DNA of 9,579 nt from Bacteriovoracaceae bacterium UBA2428 (GTDB lineage: Bacteria > Bdellovibrionota > UBA2428). The first letter of the stretch is position 1. Each line of letters starts with the position of its first letter. Both the position numbers and the translations under genes were made by a program. Below, piece by piece: positions 1-5,431 of the stretch. Below the pieces are notes generated by a model that was not told where the DNA came from, ran no database searches, and saw only the letters and a program-made list of their open reading frames with translations. Location: positions 1 through 9,579 of the forward strand of contig DDRA01000145.1 of the NCBI GenBank assembly GCA_002343545.1. Reading direction: 5' to 3'.

Positions 1-8
1 TCAGCTCG

Positions 9-1058
9 GTGCAAGATGTCGAGAACATGGCACGCGCGCTTCAACCCTTGCTCGCAAAAACCCTCGTTCGACTCGAGATGGCGATCGAACATCGAAAAAT
101 CTTCTACGCAAAAGCCAAACGAGGCGAGCTCGAACTGGATCCGCCCCTTATGACCAAAGACGCCGAGGCCCACGACGAGTTCTTCGAGATTTCTAAGAAC
201 ATTTTCTCCCAAGAAAATCGGCTTCGGCGATCCATTCACGACTTTGTGGCCAAGGAGCGTCTCGAGATCAACGTCGCGGATACCTGCGTCGACAGCCACG
301 GAAACGCTCGCGACGGTTCGGCCACCCGTCTCATCCCGAAGATCTGCTTTAACCCGAAGCGCTTAGCCAGAATCCCGTTGCGCTTTCTGGCCCACGAGAT
401 GCTCGCTTTGACTCTACACGAGATTGCCCACATCTACGGATACGGAGAGAACCAGGCTGGGCTCCTCCAAAGAATCAGCTACGGCATTATACGCGACAGC
501 GTTCTGATCGGTGAGCGCGGCTTATACAGCATCGCGAATGCGATGTCCGTCGTTGACGATTCGATCCAAGATCTTGGCGTGGAGATGCGTTACGACATCT
601 GCGTTAAAGTCGCGACGGTCGAGGCAAGTCAAAGAATGCTGATGGGCTACGTGCTCCAGAACTCGAGCCTGGTTCCCACGTTGCAACTCGGGTCGACGAG
701 ATCCCGGATCTACCAAATCGCCGATGAACTGCGACAGCTATGCTCGACCTCGGGATACGATCTCGCCGAGCAACCCGATCCCGTGCCGAACGGAGAAGTT
801 GACTCAACACCGAGTTCCGATTCGCTCCCTTACCAAGAGCTACGCAAAAAGCGATCCGAACTCTTTGCCGAGCTTCAGGAACTTCACCGCAAGCTCGCTC
901 GGCACGTTTCGGCCTTCCTTACGGCTGACCCCAAACTCGCCTTCGACCGCTTTGACCGGGAGAGTCTTGAGTCCCGCTATAAACTTCTTTTCTCGTGGGA
1001 TGCGTTTCTCTTCGAAAACGACGTCAACGTTCACCCCGCCCCCTGGATCCAACCCTAA
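9..1058 (+). CDS. Hypothetical protein with HExxH zinc-metalloprotease motif, probably 5'-partial
   Basis: A protein of at least 349 residues. I do not recognise a named family. The clearest signal is HEIAH at residues 137-141, set in a hydrophobic helix-like stretch (about 126-143) and followed by G144 and E147. This gives HExxHxxGxxE, so two zinc-binding His and a catalytic Glu are expected, with E147 a possible third ligand. From about residue 276 to 305 the sequence is rich in Leu, Glu, Lys and Arg with heptad-like spacing and may be a coiled coil. No signal peptide is visible, but the first in-frame start here is a GTG at base 9 without a ribosome binding site, and the frame is open to the window edge, so the true N-terminus (and any export signal) probably lies upstream. 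The stop codon sits inside an inverted repeat, and the last 35 bases overlap the convergent methyltransferase gene. Peptidase activity is inferred from the motif only. Confidence 0.72.
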   Translation: MQDVENMARALQPLLAKTLVRLEMAIEHRKIFYAKAKRGELELDPPLMTKDAEAHDEFFEISKNIFSQENRLRRSIHDFVAKERLEINVADTCVDSHGNARDGSATRLIPKICFNPKRLARIPLRFLAHEMLALTLHEIAHIYGYGENQAGLLQRISYGIIRDSVLIGERGLYSIANAMSVVDDSIQDLGVEMRYDICVKVATVEASQRMLMGYVLQNSSLVPTLQLGSTRSRIYQIADELRQLCSTSGYDLAEQPDPVPNGEVDSTPSSDSLPYQELRKKRSELFAELQELHRKLARHVSAFLTADPKLAFDRFDRESLESRYKLLFSWDAFLFENDVNVHPAPWIQP

Positions 1059-1668
1059 GGTCGATGGCCTTAGGGTCCAAGCGCTTCGACTCCCAAAGGA
1101 AGGTCGAGGCGCCACGATCGGTTTTAAGCTCGCGAAAGCCCGCGCGTTTGATGCGGACGTTCCACCAATCGAAGGTCTCCAGGATCTCTCGGTAGTCGTC
1201 GCGACAAGCCGCTCCTTTGAAGCTCGAGTTGAAGTAAAGAAAACGCGTCGTGCGCGCCACGCGCCGAAGAAACGACGCGAGCTCACGGCGAGGCAAGTAG
1301 ACGAGCGAAGAGTTCGAGAAGACCAAATCAAAGACCTTTCCGCGCGCTTCCGCCTTCTCCAGGTACTCACGCATATCTTCGCAACGAATGCGGGAACGAT
1401 AGGCCTTGGGAATGCGCTCGAAGGCCCAACGCGAAATCTCGCAGCCGTGGGGCCGAATCCCCAATCCGCGATCGAACTCCCTCAACACCTGCCCCGTCGC
1501 CGTGCCGAGGACGCAAATATTTCGAAGCCGGGGCGCCGCCGGATGGCGAAACTGGTCGACGCACATATCGACCGGCGAGTGCTCGCGCCAAAGCTTAGCA
1601 TAAGACCCTCGGCGACCCGCGTAGCGCCGAAAGTACCCGGGGTCGATCGGCTTCTTCGTCTTGGACAT
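1024..1668 (-). CDS. Class I SAM-dependent methyltransferase
   Basis: A 214-residue protein that should transfer a methyl group from S-adenosylmethionine to an unknown substrate in the cytoplasm. The SAM-binding loop is at residues 51-60 (ICVLGTATGQ), an acidic post-I residue is at E77 (GCEIS), a motif-II-like acidic residue at D98 (CEDM), and the strand-4 motif is FDLVFSNSSLVYL at 113-125 with a following RxxR-rich helix. The loop departs from the usual D/E-x-G-x-G-x-G: the acidic position is Val and the middle Gly is Ala. The ATG at 1668 was chosen over longer in-frame starts (the open frame reaches 1803) because AGGA lies 8 bases upstream and the longer version would run into the RNase H gene. 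The gene is 53 bases downstream of RNase HI on the same strand, so the two may be cotranscribed. Its 3' end overlaps the convergent metalloprotease-like gene by 35 bases. The family call is firm; the substrate is unknown. Confidence 0.82.
   Translation of the reverse strand: MSKTKKPIDPGYFRRYAGRRGSYAKLWREHSPVDMCVDQFRHPAAPRLRNICVLGTATGQVLREFDRGLGIRPHGCEISRWAFERIPKAYRSRIRCEDMREYLEKAEARGKVFDLVFSNSSLVYLPRRELASFLRRVARTTRFLYFNSSFKGAACRDDYREILETFDWWNVRIKRAGFRELKTDRGASTFLWESKRLDPKAIDLRVGSRGRGER
1052..1076. repeat. Perfect 9-bp inverted repeat at a convergent gene overlap
   Basis: ACCCTAAGG at 1052-1060 is the exact reverse complement of CCTTAGGGT at 1068-1076, separated by 7 bases. The left arm contains the TAA stop codon (1056-1058) of the metalloprotease-like gene, and the whole hairpin lies within the last codons of the opposing methyltransferase gene. 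No T-run follows on either strand, so it is not a classic intrinsic terminator, but a stem at the meeting point of two convergent genes could help end or stabilise both transcripts. Confidence 0.6.
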
Positions 1669-1721
1669 GGGATAGAGTCCTAGCGCAAAGGGACTCCTTC
1701 GTTCGAGGACTTTGATCCATC

Positions 1722-2204
1722 TTAACGGCGAATGCTCCTCGCTTGGATGCAAAGCTGATCGCAGCGTTCGTTGTGTTCGATCCCGGAATGGGCGCGCACC
1801 CATTTCCAGGTGACCGAGCGACTCTCACTCAGGGCATCGAGTTCCCGCAGAAGATCCAGATGGGGAATCTCGCGATCGCGAGGCCGTGTCCACCCGCTCG
1901 CCTTCCAAACGGGCCGCCATTGATTCAGCGTCTCGATAAGGATTCGAGAGTCCGAATAGAGCATTACCTCGGACGAAACGGGCAACCACCGGAGCGCCTC
2001 GACGGCCGCGTGGAACTCCATCCGATTCGAATCGGTGCGCCGCACCCGTCCCGAAGCCTCGTGAATCACGACGCCATCCTCGACGACGACAAAGGCCCAG
2101 GCGCCGATTCCCCGCTTAAGACTGCCGTCCGTATACACATCGAAATGACGACGGCGATCGGATCCGCCCCATCGCCTTAGATATCGAGTCAAAGTGTGAA
2201 TCAC
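1722..2204 (-). CDS. rnhA: Ribonuclease HI
   Basis: A protein of about 160 residues, close to the 155 of E. coli RNase HI, which degrades the RNA strand of RNA-DNA hybrids (R-loops, primer remnants). All catalytic landmarks are visible: YTDGS (first Asp), NRMEF (Glu), YSDSR (second Asp), the His in the RAHSG loop, and NERCDQL (last Asp). The frame is open up to 2360. The GTG at 2204 is preferred because GAGAGG lies about 7 bases upstream and the fold begins about 20 residues later; the GTG at 2207 is equally possible in principle. A perfect AGGAGG lies farther upstream (near 2250), but the first in-frame start after it is a TTG at 2228, about 16 bases away, which is too far for good use. The gene is divergent from the GNAT gene at 2298 and precedes the methyltransferase by 53 bases on the same strand. 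Confidence 0.92.
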   Translation of the reverse strand: MIHTLTRYLRRWGGSDRRRHFDVYTDGSLKRGIGAWAFVVVEDGVVIHEASGRVRRTDSNRMEFHAAVEALRWLPVSSEVMLYSDSRILIETLNQWRPVWKASGWTRPRDREIPHLDLLRELDALSESRSVTWKWVRAHSGIEHNERCDQLCIQARSIRR

Positions 2205-2297
2205 CACAAGCCCTCTCTTGGTTTGTATCAAATACGTCTCGAGCCGACTCCTCCTGAAACGAATATTCCCTCGAAACTGAGATAAACTCGTCGAATC

Positions 2298-2828
2298 ATG
2301 AAGCTGATGCTTGTCCCCGCCGACCCAAGTTTGGCCGAGTGGTGGTTTAGGGCCCGACAAGACGACGAAACCGTAAGATTCAACCCTCTGCTTGCCTCTA
2401 CGTTAGAATCCCTGCGAGAACGGCTCTCCCAATCGAGCTCGGACCTCGGTGATTACGAGACCGCGAATTCGTACTTCTGGGCCTTGGAACGAGACGGCCA
2501 GGTCGTAGGCCATGTAACCCTTCAAAACATCAACCGCCTGATGCTTACGGCCGAAATTGGTTACGGGGTCGATGCGAAAGCGCGCGGCCAAGGAGTCGGA
2601 ACCCAGGGGCTACGACTCGTCGTTGAGAACGTGTTCGCCATGACTCCCATACGAAAGCTCATTGCTTTCGTGCACGAAGAAAACGTTTCTTCGTGTCGAG
2701 TTCTCGAAAAAGTCGGTTTCCTTAAAGAAGGACTCCTCCGAGCGCATTATCTCGTCAACGGCGTACCCGCTAACGAAGCGATATATGGCTTGCTCCGAAG
2801 CGACCTCGAGACGGTCTTTTCAAAGTGA
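2298..2828 (+). CDS. GNAT acetyltransferase, RimJ/RimL type
   Basis: A 176-residue acetyl-CoA-dependent N-acyltransferase. The sequence shows the RimJ/RimL-like layout: an N-terminal strand with DDETVRF (residues 22-28), the central sheet (WALERDGQVVGHVTLQNI, 61-78), then AEIGYGVDAKARGQGVGTQGL, where R96-G97-Q98-G99-x-G101 is the pyrophosphate-binding loop, and the C-terminal N-x-x-S-x-R-V-L-E-K-V-G-F signature (129-141). The domain fills the protein, with no fusion. Substrates in this family include ribosomal protein N-termini and small amines or antibiotics; the sequence does not tell which. No strong ribosome binding site precedes the ATG. The stop overlaps the convergent nucleotidyltransferase gene by 9 bases. 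Confidence 0.9.
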   Translation: MKLMLVPADPSLAEWWFRARQDDETVRFNPLLASTLESLRERLSQSSSDLGDYETANSYFWALERDGQVVGHVTLQNINRLMLTAEIGYGVDAKARGQGVGTQGLRLVVENVFAMTPIRKLIAFVHEENVSSCRVLEKVGFLKEGLLRAHYLVNGVPANEAIYGLLRSDLETVFSK

Positions 2829-3410
2829 AAGCTCCGCGATCCACGGGTGCTGATTCCGAAAGACCGTCGCGAGACTCGAGCGAAGCCACTCCTTTTGGGC
2901 CGCGGAGAGAGAGTCCTTCACGGCCATAAAATCAAAGGTATCTTTCAGCTCGCGCCTCGGGGACTTAAAAAGCAGCTGAATCTCAGGAGCGATGACCCAT
3001 AAGCCCGAGCCACTATCCCTAAAAAAGTCCTCTTTCGCTCGTCGCACGCGGGCGTCCCTACGGTAGATCCACCGGCCGGTGTCTTCGTCCGCGATGAGAC
3101 ACTGGAAAAGCCAATCCGGCTCTCCCCTCTTCCGGACCCAAAGATTCCATTCCGAAGGGTTCAAGTCACATGACCCCCTTAACAGCCGCAATCTGCCTGC
3201 TTCGGCGACGTGAAATTCGTACTCGGGAAGAAACGAAAAAAGGTCACCCAAACTTTCGCGGAACAAAGTGATATCGAGGTCAGCGTGGGTGCGGGTTTCG
3301 CGCCCGAGCCAGAGGTCAAGTCCGTAACCACCGGCAAAGCCCCAAGCTCGAGAAAATCCTTCTAGCAACGCGACGAGCGCATCCGGCCGAAGAGGCTTCC
3401 AAACTTCCAC
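2820..3410 (-). CDS. Nucleotidyltransferase-fold protein, aminoglycoside adenylyltransferase-like
   Basis: A 196-residue protein of the minimal nucleotidyltransferase superfamily. The diagnostic stretch is G27-G28 in FAGGYGLDLWLGRETR followed by D44-L-D46, matching the GG...D-x-D motif in which the two Asp bind the catalytic metal. The arrangement (GG, hydrophobic helix, LGR, T-x-x-D-L-D) resembles the ANT(2'')-like and related resistance families that adenylylate aminoglycosides. A C-terminal region with PEIQLLFKS (142-150) and the Asp/Lys helix after it fits the usual end of this family. Start is a GTG at 3410 with no clear ribosome binding site. It ends 9 bases inside the convergent GNAT gene and is preceded on the same strand by the PhnB-like gene, 86 bases away. 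The fold assignment is good; the substrate is unknown, and resistance is only one possibility. Confidence 0.8.
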   Translation of the reverse strand: MEVWKPLRPDALVALLEGFSRAWGFAGGYGLDLWLGRETRTHADLDITLFRESLGDLFSFLPEYEFHVAEAGRLRLLRGSCDLNPSEWNLWVRKRGEPDWLFQCLIADEDTGRWIYRRDARVRRAKEDFFRDSGSGLWVIAPEIQLLFKSPRRELKDTFDFMAVKDSLSAAQKEWLRSSLATVFRNQHPWIAELSL

Positions 3411-3496
3411 GCGAGAAAGATAGTTCTTCGCCTTTGCCCTTGTCCACCGGGCGAAAACCCTATGTCAGCTGGATCCTCGGCAAGTCGCGCTTACTT

Positions 3497-3964
3497 TTAC
3501 CTCGCGTTTTTATGGGCCGCTTTGATGTCGGCGATAATAATTTTGTCCATTTTCATCATCGCTTCTGCGGTGGCGCGAGCTTTATTGGGGTTCTTGTCGC
3601 TCATACACTTGAGAAGAACCGTCGGAGTCACCTGCCACGAAAGACCGAAGGGATCTCTCACCCAGCCACACTGGCTTTTCTCGCCCCCATTGGAAGACAG
3701 TTTTTCCCAGTAATAATCGACTTCTTTTTGATCTTTGCACTGGATCATAAAGGAAACGCCCCAAGTGAACTTGAACTCGGGATGAGCTCCGCCATTGAAG
3801 GCCGAAAACTCCTGGCCCAAAATCGAAAATGAAGCCGACTTCATTTCCCCGGGTTTGCCGGGTTTAGAAAGCAGCTTGAAGTTCTTTTTGAAGACGGCCT
3901 TGTAGAACTTAACGGCCTGTTCCAGTTGATCGTTGTACATCAAGAATGGAGAAAGCTTTTTCAT
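3497..3964 (-). CDS. PhnB-like VOC-fold protein (3-dmu-9_3-mt domain)
   Basis: A 155-residue single-domain protein of the glyoxalase/VOC superfamily, PhnB-like branch. Visible family features: the N-terminal PFLMYNDQLEQAVKFY (residues 6-21), the strand pair SASFSILGQEFSAFNGG (43-59), and the highly typical C-terminal block in which a helix with EVDYYWEKL (81-89) leads to GGEKSQCGWVRDPFGLSWQVTP (93-114). Despite the historic name of the domain (demethylubiquinone methyltransferase), these proteins have no SAM motif and mostly lack assigned function. The gene is richer in Lys, AAA and TTT codons than the RND and rpoD genes, which may mean lower expression or transfer. It has no ribosome binding site, and a good promoter ends only 6 bases before the ATG, so the mRNA could be leaderless. 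It is divergent from the GNAT gene at 4063. Confidence 0.88.
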   Translation of the reverse strand: MKKLSPFLMYNDQLEQAVKFYKAVFKKNFKLLSKPGKPGEMKSASFSILGQEFSAFNGGAHPEFKFTWGVSFMIQCKDQKEVDYYWEKLSSNGGEKSQCGWVRDPFGLSWQVTPTVLLKCMSDKNPNKARATAEAMMKMDKIIIADIKAAHKNAR

Positions 3965-3970
3965 CTCGTA

Positions 3971-3999
3971 ATGGTAAGGCGACGTCCATTTTTTGCCAA
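3971..3999 (-). promoter_or_regulatory. Candidate sigma-70 promoter for the PhnB-like gene
   Basis: On the minus strand TTGGCA (3994-3999, 5 of 6 matches to the -35 consensus) and TACCAT (3971-3976, 4 of 6 matches to the -10) are exactly 17 bases apart. The -10 ends 6 bases before the ATG at 3964, so transcription would begin at or within a base or two of the start codon. This agrees with the absence of a ribosome binding site. Confidence 0.4.
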
Positions 4000-4062
4000 T
4001 GCATCTCTTTTGCCGTTCGGGGGACTTTTGTAAGAAAAGCGTCTTCCGGCTAGAAAAAGCTC

Positions 4063-4533
4063 ATGCTTCCAAAAGAAGTTTGCATACGCCGGGCAACACT
4101 CGAGGACGTAGCGGCGATCGTCCGCATAACGAATGCCGGAGGACCCGACGGCAAGCCAAGATCTGAGTTGCCGCAACCAATTCCCCCGATTTACTTTGAA
4201 ACATTCAAGAAAATTGATGCAACGCCAGACAATGAAATTATGGTGGTCGACCGCCGAGGTGAAGTGGTCGGAACCTTCCATTTGACCTATCTGAGGTATT
4301 TGGCAGCCGGGGGCAGAGAAGACCTCCAGATCGAAGCGGTCCACGTCTCCGAAGAGCATCGTAATTCGGGAGTTGGCTCCTTGATGATGACCTGGGCAAT
4401 CGATCAAGCTCGCCGACGCGGCTGTCGAAGAGTCCAGCTTACAACCAACAAACTGCGCAAAGATGCCCATCGGTTCTACCGTCGCCTGGGCTTTGAAGAC
4501 TCACACGAAGGAATGAAGTTGTGCTTGGATTGA
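4063..4533 (+). CDS. GNAT family N-acetyltransferase
   Basis: A 156-residue acetyl-CoA-dependent acetyltransferase. It opens with IRRATLEDVAAIVRI (residues 8-22), a standard GNAT N-terminus. The central strand runs through EIMVVDRRGEVVGTFHLTYL (58-77), and the acetyl-CoA loop is E98-H99-R100-N-S-G103-V-G105 at the end of the strand IEAVHVSEEHR. The C-terminal RVQLTT strand, followed by D-A-H-R-F-Y-R-R-L-G-F-E (134-145), is the usual motif B. The domain covers the whole protein. It is unlike the RimJ/RimL-type GNAT at 2298, so the two are not a recent duplication. It is divergent from the PhnB-like gene across 98 bases; no good ribosome binding site precedes the ATG. The substrate cannot be predicted. 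Confidence 0.9.
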   Translation: MLPKEVCIRRATLEDVAAIVRITNAGGPDGKPRSELPQPIPPIYFETFKKIDATPDNEIMVVDRRGEVVGTFHLTYLRYLAAGGREDLQIEAVHVSEEHRNSGVGSLMMTWAIDQARRRGCRRVQLTTNKLRKDAHRFYRRLGFEDSHEGMKLCLD

Positions 4534-4752
4534 GGATTTCCCGCTCACAAAGCTAGAGCACGATATTTAGTGCTTCCACTCAACGCCTTTGCCTTATTCT
4601 TCAATCGAGCTATCCAAGGATGCACGGTTCGCCGTGAACGCCCTTATTCCGCCAAATGCGGGAGTGCCTTCGATGGATCCTATCTCCGGACCTTAGCGTC
4701 TCAGAGTGAGAAAGTGGCAAAGTAAGCTCAAGTTTCTACGAAAGGGTTAACC

Positions 4753-5121
4753 ATGTCGAACAAAGACTCCGTTGCGCAATTTCTGAAGCTCCTCTCGGCC
4801 AACCAAGTTCGGACCGCCTACGAAAAGTTCGTCGCGCCCGATTTCATTCATCACAACCAGTACGTCAAAGCGGGCCGAGAGGATCTCCTGCTCGCCATGG
4901 AAGAAGCCCACCGCGAAAACCCCAATACCCGGATCGACATCAAGCATCTCTACGAAGACGGCGACACCGTCATTTCCCATTCGCACGTCACGATGCAACC
5001 CGGAACCCTCGGCGTCGCGGTGGTCCACATCTTCCGATTCCGCGACGGCAAAGCGGTAGAACTGTGGGATCTAGGTCAGCCGATTCTCAAAGATTCCCCG
5101 AACGCCGCTGGCTTGTTCTAA
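4753..5121 (+). CDS. SnoaL-like / NTF2-fold protein
   Basis: A 122-residue cone-shaped alpha+beta-barrel protein of the SnoaL/NTF2-like superfamily. Typical features are the N-terminal helices ending in Y23-E-K-F-V-A-P-D30-F-I-H33-H34-N35, the alternating strand DTVISHSHVTM (71-81) and the closing block HIFRFRDGKAVELWDLGQP (92-110), which matches the conserved FR-x-x-D-G-K-x-x-E-x-W-D signature. In SnoaL enzymes a buried Asp/His pair catalyses ring closure of polyketides, but many bacterial members act on other small molecules or have no known activity; no polyketide genes are here. AAAGGG lies 6 bases before the ATG, giving a clear start. It appears to be a single-gene unit. Confidence 0.87.
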   Translation: MSNKDSVAQFLKLLSANQVRTAYEKFVAPDFIHHNQYVKAGREDLLLAMEEAHRENPNTRIDIKHLYEDGDTVISHSHVTMQPGTLGVAVVHIFRFRDGKAVELWDLGQPILKDSPNAAGLF

Positions 5122-5238
5122 AAGCTAGGAATAGCCGGCAACGCACTGGGTTCGTGGCTCAGCAGATATGCTAGGCGCTTGCCTATACAAACTCGTGAAC
5201 GCCGATCTTAAGGATTCTCCAAACTGGAAGAAAGGCCA

Positions 5239-5276
5239 CTGATATCAGATATCTGGTACCGGATATCCGATATCAG
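5239..5276. repeat. 38-bp near-palindrome of five hexamers with 7-bp period
   Basis: Four GATATC hexamers (starting at 5241, 5248, 5262, 5269) and one GGTACC (5255) follow one another every 7 bases with single-base spacers. Each hexamer is self-complementary, and the whole block is also an inverted repeat centred between 5257 and 5258: 17 of 19 base pairs match, the exceptions being 5247/5268 and 5254/5261. It starts 8 bases beyond the 3' CCA of the tRNA-Ile2 gene. Read on the tRNA strand, the long hairpin is followed by a CCTTTCTT pyrimidine tract, so it could end the tRNA transcript. It could equally be a protein-binding or recombination site. Confidence 0.85.
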
Positions 5277-5284
5277 AGTGAATC

Positions 5285-5361
5285 TGGTGGGCCCAACAGG
5301 ACTTGAACCTGTGACCGAGCGGTTATGAGCCGCCTGCTCTAACCGACTGAGCTATAGGCCC
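5285..5361 (-). tRNA. tRNA-Ile2 (CAU anticodon, lysidine type)
   Basis: A complete 77-base tRNA with encoded CCA. The 7-bp acceptor stem is GGGCCTA against TGGGCCC (one G-T pair), TAGCTCAG follows at positions 8-15, the anticodon arm is GCGG-CTCATAA-CCGC (anticodon CAT), and the T arm holds GGTTCAAGTCC. A CAU anticodon allows tRNA-Met (initiator or elongator) or tRNA-Ile2, in which TilS converts C34 to lysidine so that it reads AUA. The C4-G69 and C5-G68 pairs are the features by which E. coli TilS distinguishes Ile2 from elongator Met, and the GGCGG-CTCATAA-CCGCTCGGTC region is close to E. coli Ile2; the first base pair is G-C, unlike an initiator. The Ile2 call is therefore favoured. Confidence 0.88.
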
Positions 5362-5380
5362 CACCTTCGGTTGCCCCCTT

Positions 5381-5408
5381 AAGATAGTCGATTCCCCCGA
5401 AGCGTAAA
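5381..5408 (-). promoter_or_regulatory. Candidate tRNA promoter
   Basis: On the minus strand TTTACG (5403-5408, 4 of 6 matches) and TATCTT (5381-5386, 4 of 6) are 16 bases apart, ending about 20 bases before the first tRNA base. That leaves a short leader of about a dozen bases, normal for a tRNA gene. The -35 lies inside the loop of the hairpin after the RND gene. The match is moderate only. Confidence 0.3.
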
Positions 5409-5423
5409 AGCCCTGGGGGAATC
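5390..5423 (-). terminator. Hairpin downstream of the RND pump gene
   Basis: GATTCCCCC (5390-5398) and GGGGGAATC (5415-5423) are exact reverse complements separated by 16 bases, starting 8 bases after the stop codon of the RND gene. The stem is GC-rich and well placed for termination, but the bases after it on the minus strand (GACTATCTT) are only mildly T-rich, so it may be a weak or factor-assisted terminator. Confidence 0.45.
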
Positions 5424-5431
5424 CTTGGCCC

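Noticed and set aside
724..1683. 319-codon open frame on the plus strand
   Set aside because: It overlaps the metalloprotease-like gene in another frame and the methyltransferase on the other strand, with low-complexity Ser/Pro/Arg-rich translation and no recognisable domain.
3427..3455. Inverted repeat TTCGCC/GGCGAA after the PhnB-like gene as a terminator
   Set aside because: The stem is only 6 bp with a 17-base loop and no T-run follows on the minus strand, so it is too weak to call.
3434..3832. 132-codon open frame on the plus strand opposite the PhnB-like gene
   Set aside because: The minus-strand frame matches the PhnB-like family from end to end; the plus frame has no domain and no start signal.
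4623..4661. Short hairpins CACGG-TTCG-CCGTG and CCGC-N5-GCGG before the SnoaL-like gene
   Set aside because: Stems of 5 and 4 bp without a T-run or any riboswitch-like layout; not enough to call a terminator or RNA gene.
5172..5185. TAGGC-GCTT-GCCTA hairpin as terminator of the SnoaL-like gene
   Set aside because: A 5-bp stem 50 bases past the stop codon with no T-run after it.
5239..5361. tRNA plus palindrome as evidence of an integrated genomic island
   Set aside because: No integrase, no second copy of the tRNA 3' end and no phage or plasmid genes are visible in the window, so an island boundary cannot be claimed.
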